Below, in pieces: positions 32,835 to 41,307 of a DNA stretch of 64,000 bases. Source of the stretch: Chitinophaga japonensis (lineage in GTDB: Bacteria > Bacteroidota > Bacteroidia > Chitinophagales > Chitinophagaceae); the NCBI RefSeq assembly GCF_007830125.1, contig NZ_VLLG01000004.1:670326-734325 (forward strand), given 5' to 3'. Position numbers and translations under genes: made by a program. How positions within the stretch are numbered: the first letter of the stretch is position 1; each line of letters starts with the position of its first letter. The notes under the pieces are model-generated. The model worked only from the letters and a program-made list of their open reading frames with translations, was not told where the DNA came from and ran no database searches.

Positions 32835-33784
32835 GATTTAAAAAGATTGCGCAACCATCTTTTAAACCGTCTTCTTGGCAATTGATCCTTTTTAAAATTC
32901 CGCCATTTTTCCGTTAACCCAAAATCCCTGTCCAGGAAAAAATAATCGGCGGCTTTCTCAGGTGTAAAGTATTGGGGATGCGCAAGTGGCTTTTCAAGAT
33001 TTCCTGCAGGCAGGTTAGCATGATCATCCGGCACGTTGTAGGTATGCGTGGCATCCGGTCTGAATCCCAGGTTGCTGATAAGATTTACATTGGGCGTGAT
33101 ACATAGCCCGTTCTGGAAAAAGGTAATAAGGTTGAACTGATAATCCCAGGAATCAATTTCTCCTGCTTTCAGGCGTTTGAAAATATCTATCCAGCCTTCC
33201 ACCAGGAAATCGTCGGTAAAAATATTCTTCAGGCGCCTGCCCGCCTCTGCCAGTTGATAACCAGACAGGTTTACGTCATATAATGCCCATGCCCGCCTCC
33301 AACTGGCCCATCCCCAGATATGGCTATACTGTGAGAAGTAGTAGCTGGCCTGTCCCCATTTACGATCAAATTGCAGGTTGGTACCGGTTATATTCATCAT
33401 GCGCGTATCGTAGCGGTACCGTTCCAGCATGGCGTCGCAGAAATAGAAAAAATCATTCACCGGCAAACAATCGTCCTCAAGGATAATTCCTTCTTCCTCC
33501 TGTCTGAAGAACCAGGTAATTGCTTCTGACACAGCTATCCTGCATCCCCTGTTTTCCTCGGGGAAAAGTTTGTGTACCGTACAATCCCAGTCTACCTGGT
33601 CGTATATGCTTCTTGTTTCCCGGCATAATGCTATATCCTTTTCCACTCCGGGGCGAGGCCCATCTGCCGCTATGTACAGTCTTCCGGGCCTGGCTTCCCT
33701 GACCCGCTCAAACACGCGTAAAGCGGTGTCCGGCCTGTTAAATGCAAGCAGCAGAACGGGTGACTGTACTGTGTAATGGGCCAT
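32831..33784 (-). CDS. GT-A glycosyltransferase, GNT-I-like
   Basis: 317 residues. It opens like bacterial relatives of N-acetylglucosaminyltransferase I (SPVLLLAFNRPDTALRVFE, GRLYIAADGPR) and has the metal motif GIILEDDCLPVNDFFYFCD. Further on, SHIWGWASWRRAWALYD and SWDYQFNLITFFQNGLCITP are features of this group, sometimes annotated as hemolytic-protein-like or nucleotide-diphospho-sugar transferases. No signal or membrane segment. It overlaps the downstream gene by 4 bp, and the DUF5672 gene lies 11 bp upstream. Confidence 0.85.
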   Translation of the reverse strand: MAHYTVQSPVLLLAFNRPDTALRVFERVREARPGRLYIAADGPRPGVEKDIALCRETRSIYDQVDWDCTVHKLFPEENRGCRIAVSEAITWFFRQEEEGIILEDDCLPVNDFFYFCDAMLERYRYDTRMMNITGTNLQFDRKWGQASYYFSQYSHIWGWASWRRAWALYDVNLSGYQLAEAGRRLKNIFTDDFLVEGWIDIFKRLKAGEIDSWDYQFNLITFFQNGLCITPNVNLISNLGFRPDATHTYNVPDDHANLPAGNLEKPLAHPQYFTPEKAADYFFLDRDFGLTEKWRNFKKDQLPRRRFKRWLRNLFKS

Positions 33785-33795
33785 ATTCGCAGCTT

Positions 33796-34620
33796 TTATA
33801 GCGGATGGTCGATTAGTTTGATATGCTCCTGCCAGAAGGCAGAAAATTTAGTCCATGCATGGCAGCCCAGGGGTAGCCGGTTCCGGTTCAGCCTATACAA
33901 CCGTTCAGGGTTCACCTCAAAGCTAAACGCTGCCGCCACTTCGGGTGGCGCCACTTTAAAGACCGGAAAGAGCGCCGGAACCACCTGTGTCAGGATCATA
34001 TCCTCATTAAAATAACCGTTGGTAAAATATCCCCGGAGGTGGTCGTTAAAGGCCACCTGCCGCCAGCCGTTCTTTATGATCTTTTCCAGGAAAGGCATAG
34101 CTGCCAGGAGCAGCTTGTATCGTTTCCAGCGAACCTTGTATTTCCTTAACCGTTCCAGCACCCATATGCACGATTGAACACGCCGTATAGAGAACCCGGA
34201 ATTAAGCGCTTCCAGGAAGGGGGCGTCTGGCCCGGCGGCCATATATCCTTCAAAAACGGGCGCACCGATAAAATCATATGCAAATCCATTGTGCCCCGCT
34301 ATGTCAGCGCTGAATATATAGGCGTCCAGTTCATACGTCATCAGGAACTCATAAGCTTTGAACAGGGCATAGAACTGCTCATCCACCTTCATCCTGTTAT
34401 AGCTTTGCATAGAAGCAAGCCAGCATGGCGGCACAGGCTTTAAAATAAGCCCGGGATGAATGGCTGTATACGGAGCAGGGCACAAGCCTTCCGGATAAAC
34501 AAGGAAACAATCATAGCTTTTCAGATGGCGGTAACAGGCCCACAGCGAGGTGCTTTCTTCTGCGGATAAGGTAGGTTTGTAAACGGGTATAACCACACAT
34601 AATTTATGAACAGCCGACAT
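33796..34620 (-). CDS. DUF5672 family glycosyltransferase-like protein
   Basis: 274 residues. Features of DUF5672: LCVVIPVYKPTLSAEE, YEFLMTYELDAYIFSADI, FIGAPVF and NSGFSIRRVQS, then NEDMILTQVVP. The family has the layout of a GT-A enzyme and is found in polysaccharide and LPS gene clusters; activity has not been shown to my knowledge. It is the first gene of the leftward four-gene set, with 202 bp to the divergent M57 protease gene. The stretch has more A and T than the rest of the window, which may point to acquisition. Confidence 0.82.
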   Translation of the reverse strand: MSAVHKLCVVIPVYKPTLSAEESTSLWACYRHLKSYDCFLVYPEGLCPAPYTAIHPGLILKPVPPCWLASMQSYNRMKVDEQFYALFKAYEFLMTYELDAYIFSADIAGHNGFAYDFIGAPVFEGYMAAGPDAPFLEALNSGFSIRRVQSCIWVLERLRKYKVRWKRYKLLLAAMPFLEKIIKNGWRQVAFNDHLRGYFTNGYFNEDMILTQVVPALFPVFKVAPPEVAAAFSFEVNPERLYRLNRNRLPLGCHAWTKFSAFWQEHIKLIDHPL

Positions 34621-34822
34621 AAAGCCCGATGAGGTTATTCAATTCAGATCAATAAAAATAAAGTAAAAATGTATAAAAGCGAAAATCCGGTCGTGATAAA
34701 ATTTTAATACAGGAATCGATTTTCTTTATTAAATTTACCGCTTCATAGAAGTTACTGTTAACTCAATTTTAGTATTAGTAATAAAACCCTGATTAGTTTA
34801 ACCCAAGTAAAACCGAACACAC

Positions 34823-36100
34823 ATGATCAAAAATCCCCTCATGAAAATCGCGTGGATTACAGGCCTCGTGATCTTTTCTATGTTTTCCTGTAAAAAGGAG
34901 TCGACTCCGCAAGAAGAGCCAGTCGAACCTGTTCCCACGTCCGTAGCAGCCCAGATAAAGGAAATGGGCTTTGATACATCATCAATTGTACCCTATGGCG
35001 AGGGGTATCTTGTAGAGCATGATATATTTATTGCCAAAGCGGACCTGGAGAAGAATTTTGATAAAAGCCCCGTCCTGAATGTTGCAAAAACCGAACAGTA
35101 CCGGACTACCAACCTGGTAACGGGGTTTCCACGTACTATCACTATCGCAGCTTCCAACATGACCGCTAATATTGTACAGGCCCTGGATGAAGCCATTATG
35201 CGCTATAACAACCTGCGGCTGGACCTGACTTTTACCCGCGTGAGCGGCACAGCAGATATTACGCTCAGGGGCTTTTATGAGGTAAGCGGCCTGCTTGGCT
35301 ATTCAGGAAGCTCACGTACAGATGTGGCCTCAGGGTTTCCATCCTCCACCGGAAATCCTGCCGCATTTATAAACCTGAACACCTACCATTTTACGTCAAC
35401 AGCAAATGTTGCATGGACGGCATCTGTTATTCAGCATGAGCTGGGCCATGCCATTGGTTTCAGGCATACCGATTATATGGATAGATCCTATAGCTGCGGA
35501 GGTGACTATGCGAATGAAGGTCCCAGCGTGGTGGGCGCTATCCATATACCTGGCACACCAACAGGTGCAGAGGCACAGTCATTCATGTTAGCATGTTCTT
35601 CCACCGGACAAAGCAGGTCTTTTCTCCCCAATGATGTATTGGCCCTGGCTTACCTATATAACACCAGCCATGTACCAAGGGCACAACCGATTTATGAATT
35701 CTTTAGCGGGTCCAGGCAGGACAGAGCGTTAACCACAAATGCGAATTACCAGCTTTTTTATTCAGGCTGGACATATATTGGTTTCAGCTTCCGGGCTTTT
35801 ATACACCCGGCGTCAGGAACTACTCCCATATATGAATATGTAAATAACAGTGTTGGAGATCATACTTTTTCTTCTAATCCCAATGATCCTAATATTCTGT
35901 CATTCCCGGGCTGGCAGCGGGTAGGAGCAGGACCCGCATTTTATGTTTATTCTTCCAATACTTCGGGAACGATACCCATTTACCGGTACTACAACGTCTC
36001 TGAATCATCTACACTCTTCACATCCAACCCACGCATTCATCTGGATTATGCCGGCTGGACACAGGAAGGTATAGCATGGTATGGCCTGCCGGCCCAGTAG
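34823..36100 (+). CDS. M57-type zinc metalloprotease lipoprotein with C-terminal DUF5648-like repeats
   Basis: 425 residues. A lipoprotein signal (WITGLVIFSMFSC, Cys23) leads to a Pro/Glu linker. The catalytic domain has the extended zinc motif HELGHAIGFRH (205-215; His205, His209, His215 ligands, Glu206 base), as in M57 or M10-like peptidases of Bacteroidota. The C-terminal ~130 residues hold three ~45-residue repeats (PIYEFFSGSRQD, PIYEYVNNSVGDH, PIYRYYNVSESS) resembling DUF5648, which often sits on secreted lysins. It is tethered to a membrane and faces outward. A strong terminator follows (36158-36174). It lies among glycosyltransferase genes, but a functional link is not shown. Confidence 0.85.
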   Translation: MIKNPLMKIAWITGLVIFSMFSCKKESTPQEEPVEPVPTSVAAQIKEMGFDTSSIVPYGEGYLVEHDIFIAKADLEKNFDKSPVLNVAKTEQYRTTNLVTGFPRTITIAASNMTANIVQALDEAIMRYNNLRLDLTFTRVSGTADITLRGFYEVSGLLGYSGSSRTDVASGFPSSTGNPAAFINLNTYHFTSTANVAWTASVIQHELGHAIGFRHTDYMDRSYSCGGDYANEGPSVVGAIHIPGTPTGAEAQSFMLACSSTGQSRSFLPNDVLALAYLYNTSHVPRAQPIYEFFSGSRQDRALTTNANYQLFYSGWTYIGFSFRAFIHPASGTTPIYEYVNNSVGDHTFSSNPNDPNILSFPGWQRVGAGPAFYVYSSNTSGTIPIYRYYNVSESSTLFTSNPRIHLDYAGWTQEGIAWYGLPAQ

Positions 36101-36157
36101 GCGCTGTTTAACCGGTTGTCCGCTAAATTTTCTTTCCCGTCCTGGCTTTAAATATTT

Positions 36158-36180
36158 GGGGGGCTTTGCCCCCCTTTCTT
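36158..36180 (+). terminator. Rho-independent terminator after the M57 protease gene
   Basis: GGGGGGC-TTT-GCCCCCC (36158-36174) is a 7-bp G/C stem with a 3-nt loop, followed by TTTCTTATTTT, 57 bp past the stop codon. Confidence 0.8.
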
Positions 36181-36290
36181 ATTTTGGCCCCGCTGTCCGT
36201 TCCGTCCGCCGAGATCCAATCACACACCACTGATCAGGCTGCCAAACTTTTCCTGATGCATTTTGTTATATAGTAAAAATCTGTCCGAGC

Positions 36291-37031
36291 ATGAGTGATA
36301 CCCCGAAGGTGTCTGTCATAATCGCAACCTATAACCCGGGAGCGCACCTGCCGGCCTGTCTCGACTCCATCCGGCAACTGCAAATAGCATCACTCGAGGT
36401 GATAGTCATCGACGGTGGCAGCACTGACGGCACACTGGCTTTTTTACAACAACTGCAATGGCCCAACCTCAGGTGGATCAGTGAAGGCGACAAAGGTATC
36501 TATGATGCGCTCAATAAAGGAGCCCGCATGGCCCGCGGAAAATGGGTGCACTTTTTAGGTGCGGACGACCGGCTGTTACCCGGCTTCGAAAAGATGGTCA
36601 ATCGCCTGAAGGACGCATCCACTATTTACTATGCCAACAGCCAGCCATGGTATTATGGCGGCGGGAAGCCTGACTACATCCTGCTCGGTGGGAGGTTCAA
36701 CTGCTACCGCATTGCCAAGTACTGTGTTAATCATCAGGCTATACTATACCCGGCCGCCGTTTTCCGGGATCATGCATATAACCTGCGTTACAAGGTATTT
36801 GCCGATTACGCCCTGAACATACAGCTATGGGGTGACGCAAGGTTCAGAAAGCAGTACCTCCCGCTGGATATCGTCCTTTATAACATGAACGGATATTCCT
36901 CCAGGACCAGGGACCTGGCCTTCAAGGCAGAGAAACCGGCGCTTGTCAAAAAATACCTGGGCTGGTGGGTGTATGCCCGGTTCTCGTACAAACGGCTAAA
37001 GAAGAGGCTGGCGGGAGAGCCGGACTGGTAA
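36291..37031 (+). CDS. Family 2 glycosyltransferase (WcaA-type)
   Basis: 246 residues. Clear GT2 pattern: VSVIIATYNPGAHLPACLDS, VIVIDGGSTDGTL, GIYDALNKGARMARGKWVHF and the metal motif LGADDRLLP (~90). The group adds sugars to lipid-linked or capsular oligosaccharides. It is a single rightward gene between the protease terminator and a convergent glycosyltransferase-like gene (23-bp gap). Confidence 0.9.
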   Translation: MSDTPKVSVIIATYNPGAHLPACLDSIRQLQIASLEVIVIDGGSTDGTLAFLQQLQWPNLRWISEGDKGIYDALNKGARMARGKWVHFLGADDRLLPGFEKMVNRLKDASTIYYANSQPWYYGGGKPDYILLGGRFNCYRIAKYCVNHQAILYPAAVFRDHAYNLRYKVFADYALNIQLWGDARFRKQYLPLDIVLYNMNGYSSRTRDLAFKAEKPALVKKYLGWWVYARFSYKRLKKRLAGEPDW

Positions 37032-37054
37032 ACATTCCCATTCTCAGGAGCCGC

Positions 37055-37759
37055 TCATGAAGCACGCTTATCAAATGGCCATTGAAAACGAATACCCAGG
37101 AAATACCGGTAGTTCATGAGCGCCCGGCACCTGACCAGGAAGCGGTCCGCCAGGTCAAACCGCGAGAGGAAAGCGTGGTACACCATACCATTGTACGTGG
37201 TACCCAATCCAAATCTTTTATGTTCGGGGTGATAGAGGTCCCATTTTTCCTCTTCCACCTGCGTGGGCCACCAGAACCGCACCTGGCCGCCCTCCCGGCG
37301 AATGGTCTCCGTGAGGTTTTGCGCCGCGTCCATATCCTCCGTCATGGTCATATCAGGGTAGTTGAGCCGGGCCAGGTAATCGGTGGAGATGGCCAGGAAG
37401 AAAGGTCCTACATACAGGTTCTTCCCGTCGCGCAGGTGGTTAGCTGTCTGTGCCGCGCCCACAATGGTATCGGGTTGCTGCAGATCCTCCATCAGGGCGC
37501 TGAACCACTTCCTGCTTACCGGCACGCAGTCAATGTCAAAGAAGATGAGGTAGCGCGTGTCTTTCACATTGCGGCATATGTGATTCAGAAAATCGCCGTG
37601 ACTAAAATTTTCATCCTTCACATGATACACATGAAAGCCGAATTTCCTGAACACCTTCCGCTGGTAACGTGGCACCTTCCTGTTTACCTTACTGTTATAA
37701 AACGAGAATATCTTAAAAACAGCAGCCTGCTTTTTTCGCCGGTTCAATAACATGGCCAT
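37055..37759 (-). CDS. Glycosyltransferase-like protein with DxD motif
   Basis: 234 residues. YLIFFDIDCVPVSRKWFSAL provides the DxD metal motif, and FLAISTDYLARLNYPDMTMTEDMDAA an acceptor/donor region with an acidic cluster. The N-terminus is basic (MAMLLNRRKKQAAVFK) and lacks the usual first GT2 strand, so the protein is shorter than typical family 2 enzymes (~250-330). It may be a compact subfamily. It is a single leftward gene with the azoreductase terminator upstream. Confidence 0.72.
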   Translation of the reverse strand: MAMLLNRRKKQAAVFKIFSFYNSKVNRKVPRYQRKVFRKFGFHVYHVKDENFSHGDFLNHICRNVKDTRYLIFFDIDCVPVSRKWFSALMEDLQQPDTIVGAAQTANHLRDGKNLYVGPFFLAISTDYLARLNYPDMTMTEDMDAAQNLTETIRREGGQVRFWWPTQVEEEKWDLYHPEHKRFGLGTTYNGMVYHAFLSRFDLADRFLVRCRALMNYRYFLGIRFQWPFDKRAS

Positions 37760-37810
37760 TTAACGGGTTTTATTCTTAAATATACTGATTTACTGTCAGT
37801 TATGAAAAGC

Positions 37811-37860
37811 AAAAAGCTGGTCAATGCGGGAGCATCCGCATCAACCAGCTTTTTCTTTTT
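37811..37860 (-). terminator. Long terminator hairpin downstream of the azoreductase gene
   Basis: The outer arms AAAAGCTGGT (37812-37821) and ACCAGCTTTT (37844-37853) enclose an inner stem ATGCGG/CCGCAT. A T-run follows on both strands, so it can work in either direction, though only the leftward azoreductase gene ends here. Confidence 0.8.
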
Positions 37861-37873
37861 ACTTCCGGTACGG

Positions 37874-38473
37874 TTACAGCACTATATTGCTCACCGCCTT
37901 CTCCAACGCCGTATCCTTTACATTGGGCAGCCCCACGCCTTCCACACGCAGCACCGTTACATCCGTAATGCCGATAAAGCCCAGGATACCCTTCAGGTAA
38001 GGCACTATAAAATCATACGACTGCATTATGCCTTCGGAATAGATGCCGCCGCTGGCAATAACGATGTAGGCTTTCTTGTTCTTAACCAGTCCTTCCGGCC
38101 CCTGCTCGCTGTAGGAAAAGGTAACGCCCCTGCGCGCAATATGGTCCAGCCAGGCCTTCAGGGTAGACGGGATGTTGAAATTGTACATGGGTGCGCCGAT
38201 CACCAGGATGTCCGCATCCATTATTTCGGCAATGGCTTCATCAGAATGCCGGATAGCGGCTTTGCTTTCCGGGGTAAGATGCTCCTCCGGCGTAAAGAAA
38301 GCCGCGATCTGCGCCTCCTCCAGGTGGGGAAACGCCTTTTTGGTCAGGTCCTTTACCTGTACGGTGCTGCCGGGGTAAGCAGCCTGCAGCTTTTCGATCA
38401 ACGCGTCTGCCAGCTTAATGCTGTAGGACTCCCCTCCCCTGGGACTGGATATCACATTCAGTATCTTCTTCAT
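37874..38473 (-). CDS. azoR: FMN-dependent NADH azoreductase
   Basis: 199 residues of the flavodoxin-like AzoR family, which reduces quinones and azo or nitro compounds in two-electron steps with NADH and FMN. Signature parts: ILNVISSPRGGESYSIKLAD (phosphate loop for FMN), VIGAPMYNFNIPSTLKAWLDHI (isoalloxazine contact) and IVIASGGIYSEG. The length is normal. It is divergent from an HxlR regulator gene and probably repressed by it through a double palindrome (38534-38573) that lies in the region upstream of its -7 box. Reactive quinones or electrophiles are likely inducers, by analogy with known HxlR systems. Confidence 0.92.
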   Translation of the reverse strand: MKKILNVISSPRGGESYSIKLADALIEKLQAAYPGSTVQVKDLTKKAFPHLEEAQIAAFFTPEEHLTPESKAAIRHSDEAIAEIMDADILVIGAPMYNFNIPSTLKAWLDHIARRGVTFSYSEQGPEGLVKNKKAYIVIASGGIYSEGIMQSYDFIVPYLKGILGFIGITDVTVLRVEGVGLPNVKDTALEKAVSNIVL

Positions 38474-38501
38474 GGTTTATGTGTTTATCTTTTTGTTGGC
38501 G

Positions 38502-38519
38502 CAAAGTTCTCTAACTTTG
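38502..38519. promoter_or_regulatory. Back-to-back -7 boxes of azoR and hxlR-type genes
   Basis: GCAAAGTT-CTCT-AACTTTGC (38501-38520) is a perfect inverted repeat. Its right half gives TAACTTTG on the plus strand (38512-38519, toward the HxlR gene), its left half GAACTTTG on the minus strand (38502-38509, toward azoR). This gives overlapping divergent promoters. Confidence 0.55.
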
Positions 38520-38533
38520 CCATGCAGATCACC

Positions 38534-38573
38534 CTGCTATCCTGCAGGATACCGGTATCCTGCGGGATAGCAG
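38534..38573. promoter_or_regulatory. 40-bp double-palindrome operator, likely for the HxlR regulator
   Basis: The 40-bp region is a palindrome with a single mismatched pair; arms CTGCTATCCTGCAGGATACC and its near-complement meet at position 38553/38554. It is built of two 14-bp palindromes, TATCCTGCAGGATA and TATCCTGCGGGATA, separated by CCGG. It lies between the HxlR start site and ATG, and in the -33 region of azoR. Confidence 0.7.
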
Positions 38574-38587
38574 CTAAATTGCGGAAT

Positions 38588-38986
38588 ATGACAAACGAGC
38601 AAACACGTCTATCCAAAGAGAACTGCCTGAAGCGCATTGCCGCCGTCAGGGACGCCCTTTATGCGGTGAGCGGCAAATGGAAACTACCTATCGTGGTGGC
38701 ATTGTCTGAGGGACCATTACGTTTTAAGGAGCTGCAGCGCGCGCTGGAGGATGTGACTCCCAGGGTGCTGTCCAAAGAGCTGAAGGAATTGGAACTGAAT
38801 GGATTTATAGAACGCAGGGAGTACGATACATCGCCGGCCACCGTCACCTATGCTTTAACGCCCTACAGCGACACGCTGAAGCAGGTTACCAAATCGCTGG
38901 GGGACTGGGGCCTGCAGCACCGGGAATATCTGATGGAAAAAAGCCGGGAGCTCAGCCCAGCACAAAGCGATAGCCTACACCCTTGA
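38588..38986 (+). CDS. HxlR family transcriptional regulator
   Basis: 132 residues. Winged-helix motif of HxlR type: YAVSGKWKLPIVVALSEGPL, RFKELQRALEDVTPRVLSKEL, then NGFIERREYDTSPATVTYAL. The only Cys is near residue 13 (KENCLKRI), a position where redox-sensing HxlR members (HypR, QorR, YodB types) have their reactive Cys; this makes thiol-based sensing of quinones plausible. The frame is open far upstream (37802), but the ATG at 38588 is the first that makes an HxlR protein, and it follows the promoter and operator. Its 3' end overlaps the convergent response-regulator gene by 35 bp. Confidence 0.88.
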   Translation: MTNEQTRLSKENCLKRIAAVRDALYAVSGKWKLPIVVALSEGPLRFKELQRALEDVTPRVLSKELKELELNGFIERREYDTSPATVTYALTPYSDTLKQVTKSLGDWGLQHREYLMEKSRELSPAQSDSLHP

Positions 38987-39638
38987 TGGTCAGTATCTGC
39001 AGGTTCTCATCTTCTTTCAGGCGTACCCGCAGGCGCGTAATATATACATCGAGGTTGCGGCTGTTGAAAAAGGAGTCATGGCCCCAGAGCAGGTCCAGTA
39101 TGTTCTTACGGTCAATGATGCCATCGCGGTGCTCGTACAGCAGCCGGAGCAGCTCGCTTTCCCGGTACGAAAGCTTTTGTTCCTCCCGGTCATTGGCCAG
39201 TACCTGCTTCTTTGTATAAAACCGGAACTTACCGATCCTGACATGGTCCAGCGGCGGGCCGGCGGGCCGTTGCGTTGTTCTGCGCAGCACATTGTCAATA
39301 CGCACGATCAGCTCCTCCATGCTGAACGGCTTGCGGATATAGTCATTGCCTCCCAGGGTGAACCCTTTTACCAGGTCGGCCGTCTGGGTTTTGGCGGTCA
39401 GGAATAAAATGGGCACCTCCCGGTCAAGAGCGCGTATCTCCTCTGCGATCTCGAAGCCGTCCTTATTCGGCAACATCACGTCCAGCACGCAAACGGCCGG
39501 CTGCGTCTCTTTGAAGAGCTGCAGCGCCCGGGCGCCGTCACTCTCCATGATCACGTTAAAGCCCCTGCGCTGCAGGCTTTCCTTTACGATCTTTCCCAGT
39601 GATAGCTCGTCTTCTACATAGAGGACTGTAATGCTCAT
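38952..39638 (-). CDS. OmpR/PhoB-family response regulator
   Basis: 228 residues. Receiver domain with acidic residues E9/D10, phospho-acceptor Asp53 (CVLDVMLPNKDG) and Lys103 (DYIRKPFS). The effector is an OmpR winged helix (~130-228: KLSYRESELLRLLYEHRDG, WGHDSFFNSRNLDVYITRLR, TIKGVGYRFVLG). It follows its kinase gene by 23 bp. I infer that it binds the 41-bp module shared by the GLPGLI and receptor promoters, since OmpR-type regulators bind direct repeats about one helical turn apart, as seen there. Confidence 0.93.
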   Translation of the reverse strand: MSITVLYVEDELSLGKIVKESLQRRGFNVIMESDGARALQLFKETQPAVCVLDVMLPNKDGFEIAEEIRALDREVPILFLTAKTQTADLVKGFTLGGNDYIRKPFSMEELIVRIDNVLRRTTQRPAGPPLDHVRIGKFRFYTKKQVLANDREEQKLSYRESELLRLLYEHRDGIIDRKNILDLLWGHDSFFNSRNLDVYITRLRVRLKEDENLQILTIKGVGYRFVLG

Positions 39639-39661
39639 TCTTGCTATATTTTATTAAACCT

Positions 39662-41149
39662 TTACGTTCCGGCAGCCGCTGCTGCGGCAAAGGCCGGGGT
39701 TTCCGCAAAGGGCAGCTTTACGGAAAAAGTGCTGCCCTTACCCGGCTCGCTCTCCACTTCGATCCGGCCCATATGGCGCTGCACAATATGCGACACATAA
39801 CTGAGGCCCAGGCCATAGCCTTTGATGTTATGCCGGTTGCCGCTGGGCACCCGGAAAAATTTCTCGAACACACGCTGCGCGTATTCTTTGGCAATGCCTA
39901 TACCGTTATCGGTTACACGCAATTCCAGGTATTGCTTGTGATCAATGATATGGATCAGGATATCCGGGTCCTTATTGCTGTATTTGAGGGCGTTGTCCAG
40001 CAGGTTATACAGCACGCTGGTCATATGCAGCTTGTCGGCTGTAACCATAAAATTGCTGCCGGTTGCTTTCAGCGTAGTGGTGGCATGTTGCTTTTCAAAC
40101 TGCAGCTTCATGGATACCATTACGCTCCTGGCCAGGGCCCGCAGGTCAAAACGCTCCTTGTTCAGGGCGATCTCCCGGTTCTCGAACATGGACAGCTTCA
40201 GCACCTTGTCTACCAGCAGCCCCAGCCGCTGCATCTCGTTGGCGGAGATATCCAGGTACTCATTGGTGCGCTGCGGGTCTTCCAGCGCATCAAAGCTCCG
40301 CAGGGCTTCAATGGCTACCGTAACCGTGGCGATAGGCGTTTTCAGCTCATGCGTCATGTTGCTGATAAAATCGTTCTTGAGCTGCGCCAGCTTCCGCTGC
40401 TGCCGGAGGTTCCTGTACAACGAAAGAAAGGATACAACAGTTACACCCAGCAGCAGCACCGATACCATGATCGGCTGGCTGATGCGCCGCAACAGGTACC
40501 AGGTATTGTTCTCAAACCGCACCTGGTAGCTGACCGGCCTGGTAAACCCGACGGTTACCATGTAGTCCTCCAGGTTGTCGGGGAACGCGCCGGGGAAGGG
40601 CGGCTGACCTGCCCGGGCGCTGGTATCCAGCGGCGTAGCCAGTATGCTGAAAGGCACGTTGATACCCTCCCGCAACAGCGCCTGCCGGTAGCGGCCGGAG
40701 AGCTCCTTTACCGTGATGGTATCCCGCAGGGAATCCACCCCTGCCAGAAAATTGAACACCCTTTCCTCGCGCGCGCGCCGGCGGGTTACCTGGAACCCCA
40801 CATTGAAGGAGTCCCTGCCAGGCCTGCGGGCATCATCAAAAGCCACTACCATGGCGCGCGCCGGCCGCATAGCGGGAGCAGAGTCCTGCAGCCTTTCCTG
40901 CAGCACATTGGAGATGCTGATCAGCCCCTCCCGTTCATGCACGCGTATATTGATGTTGGAATCCATTTTCAGCTTGGCGGCTTCCAGGCGGAACACCGTT
41001 TCCCGGAACAGCATGCCGGCGCGCACGCTGAACAGTCTTTTTTCCTCCCGGTAGTTCTTGCGCAGCCAGTATGCCTGGAACAGGGTAATGACCAGGATGG
41101 TGAACATGATCAGGAAAACAGTGACCCGTATGGAAAGTTTATATCGCAC
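39662..41149 (-). CDS. Two-component sensor histidine kinase
   Basis: 495 residues. Two membrane helices (~9-28 and ~226-245) bracket a periplasmic sensor of ~195 residues with no recognised fold. The cytoplasmic part has a HisKA dimerisation domain with His267 (NMTHELKTPIATV) and a HATPase_c domain (NLLDNALKYSNKDP, VTDNGIGIAKEY, GYGLGLSYVSHIVQ). The C-terminus ends in an Ala-rich tail. It is divergent from the GLPGLI gene across a 158-bp gap that contains the 41-bp module, so the same element may also set its own expression. Confidence 0.93.
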   Translation of the reverse strand: MRYKLSIRVTVFLIMFTILVITLFQAYWLRKNYREEKRLFSVRAGMLFRETVFRLEAAKLKMDSNINIRVHEREGLISISNVLQERLQDSAPAMRPARAMVVAFDDARRPGRDSFNVGFQVTRRRAREERVFNFLAGVDSLRDTITVKELSGRYRQALLREGINVPFSILATPLDTSARAGQPPFPGAFPDNLEDYMVTVGFTRPVSYQVRFENNTWYLLRRISQPIMVSVLLLGVTVVSFLSLYRNLRQQRKLAQLKNDFISNMTHELKTPIATVTVAIEALRSFDALEDPQRTNEYLDISANEMQRLGLLVDKVLKLSMFENREIALNKERFDLRALARSVMVSMKLQFEKQHATTTLKATGSNFMVTADKLHMTSVLYNLLDNALKYSNKDPDILIHIIDHKQYLELRVTDNGIGIAKEYAQRVFEKFFRVPSGNRHNIKGYGLGLSYVSHIVQRHMGRIEVESEPGKGSTFSVKLPFAETPAFAAAAAAGT

Positions 41150-41221
41150 CAGGCTGAAGGTTTGGTTTGTAAGGGCAATACTAGCGCAAATCTGGCATTT
41201 CCCGGCCGCTGCGGCACAGGT

Positions 41222-41288
41222 ATTAACCTAAATTAACATTAAATCAAGCCACGTTAACCTGCCTTCCGGGGCGAAGGAAATAGCTTTA
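41222..41288 (+). promoter_or_regulatory. 41-bp promoter module 1 and -7-like box of the GLPGLI gene
   Basis: The module spans 41222-41262, with TTAAC units at offsets 2, 12 and 33, spaced 10 and 21 bp apart, that is on one face of the helix. It ends with CACGTTAACCTGC. A -7-like box TAGCTTTA follows at 41281-41288, 18 bp later. A copy with 36 of 41 identical bases stands in front of the receptor gene (45047-45007). Confidence 0.68.
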
Positions 41289-41307
41289 TCTCCCTAAAAC
41301 ACATCAC

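Noticed and set aside
37802..38587. N-terminal extension of the HxlR gene
   Set aside because: The extension covers a terminator, the antisense of azoR, and the promoter/operator region; only the part from 38588 is an HxlR protein.
39641..41236. Rightward 531-codon frame opposite the histidine kinase gene
   Set aside because: Antisense to intact HisKA and HATPase motifs.
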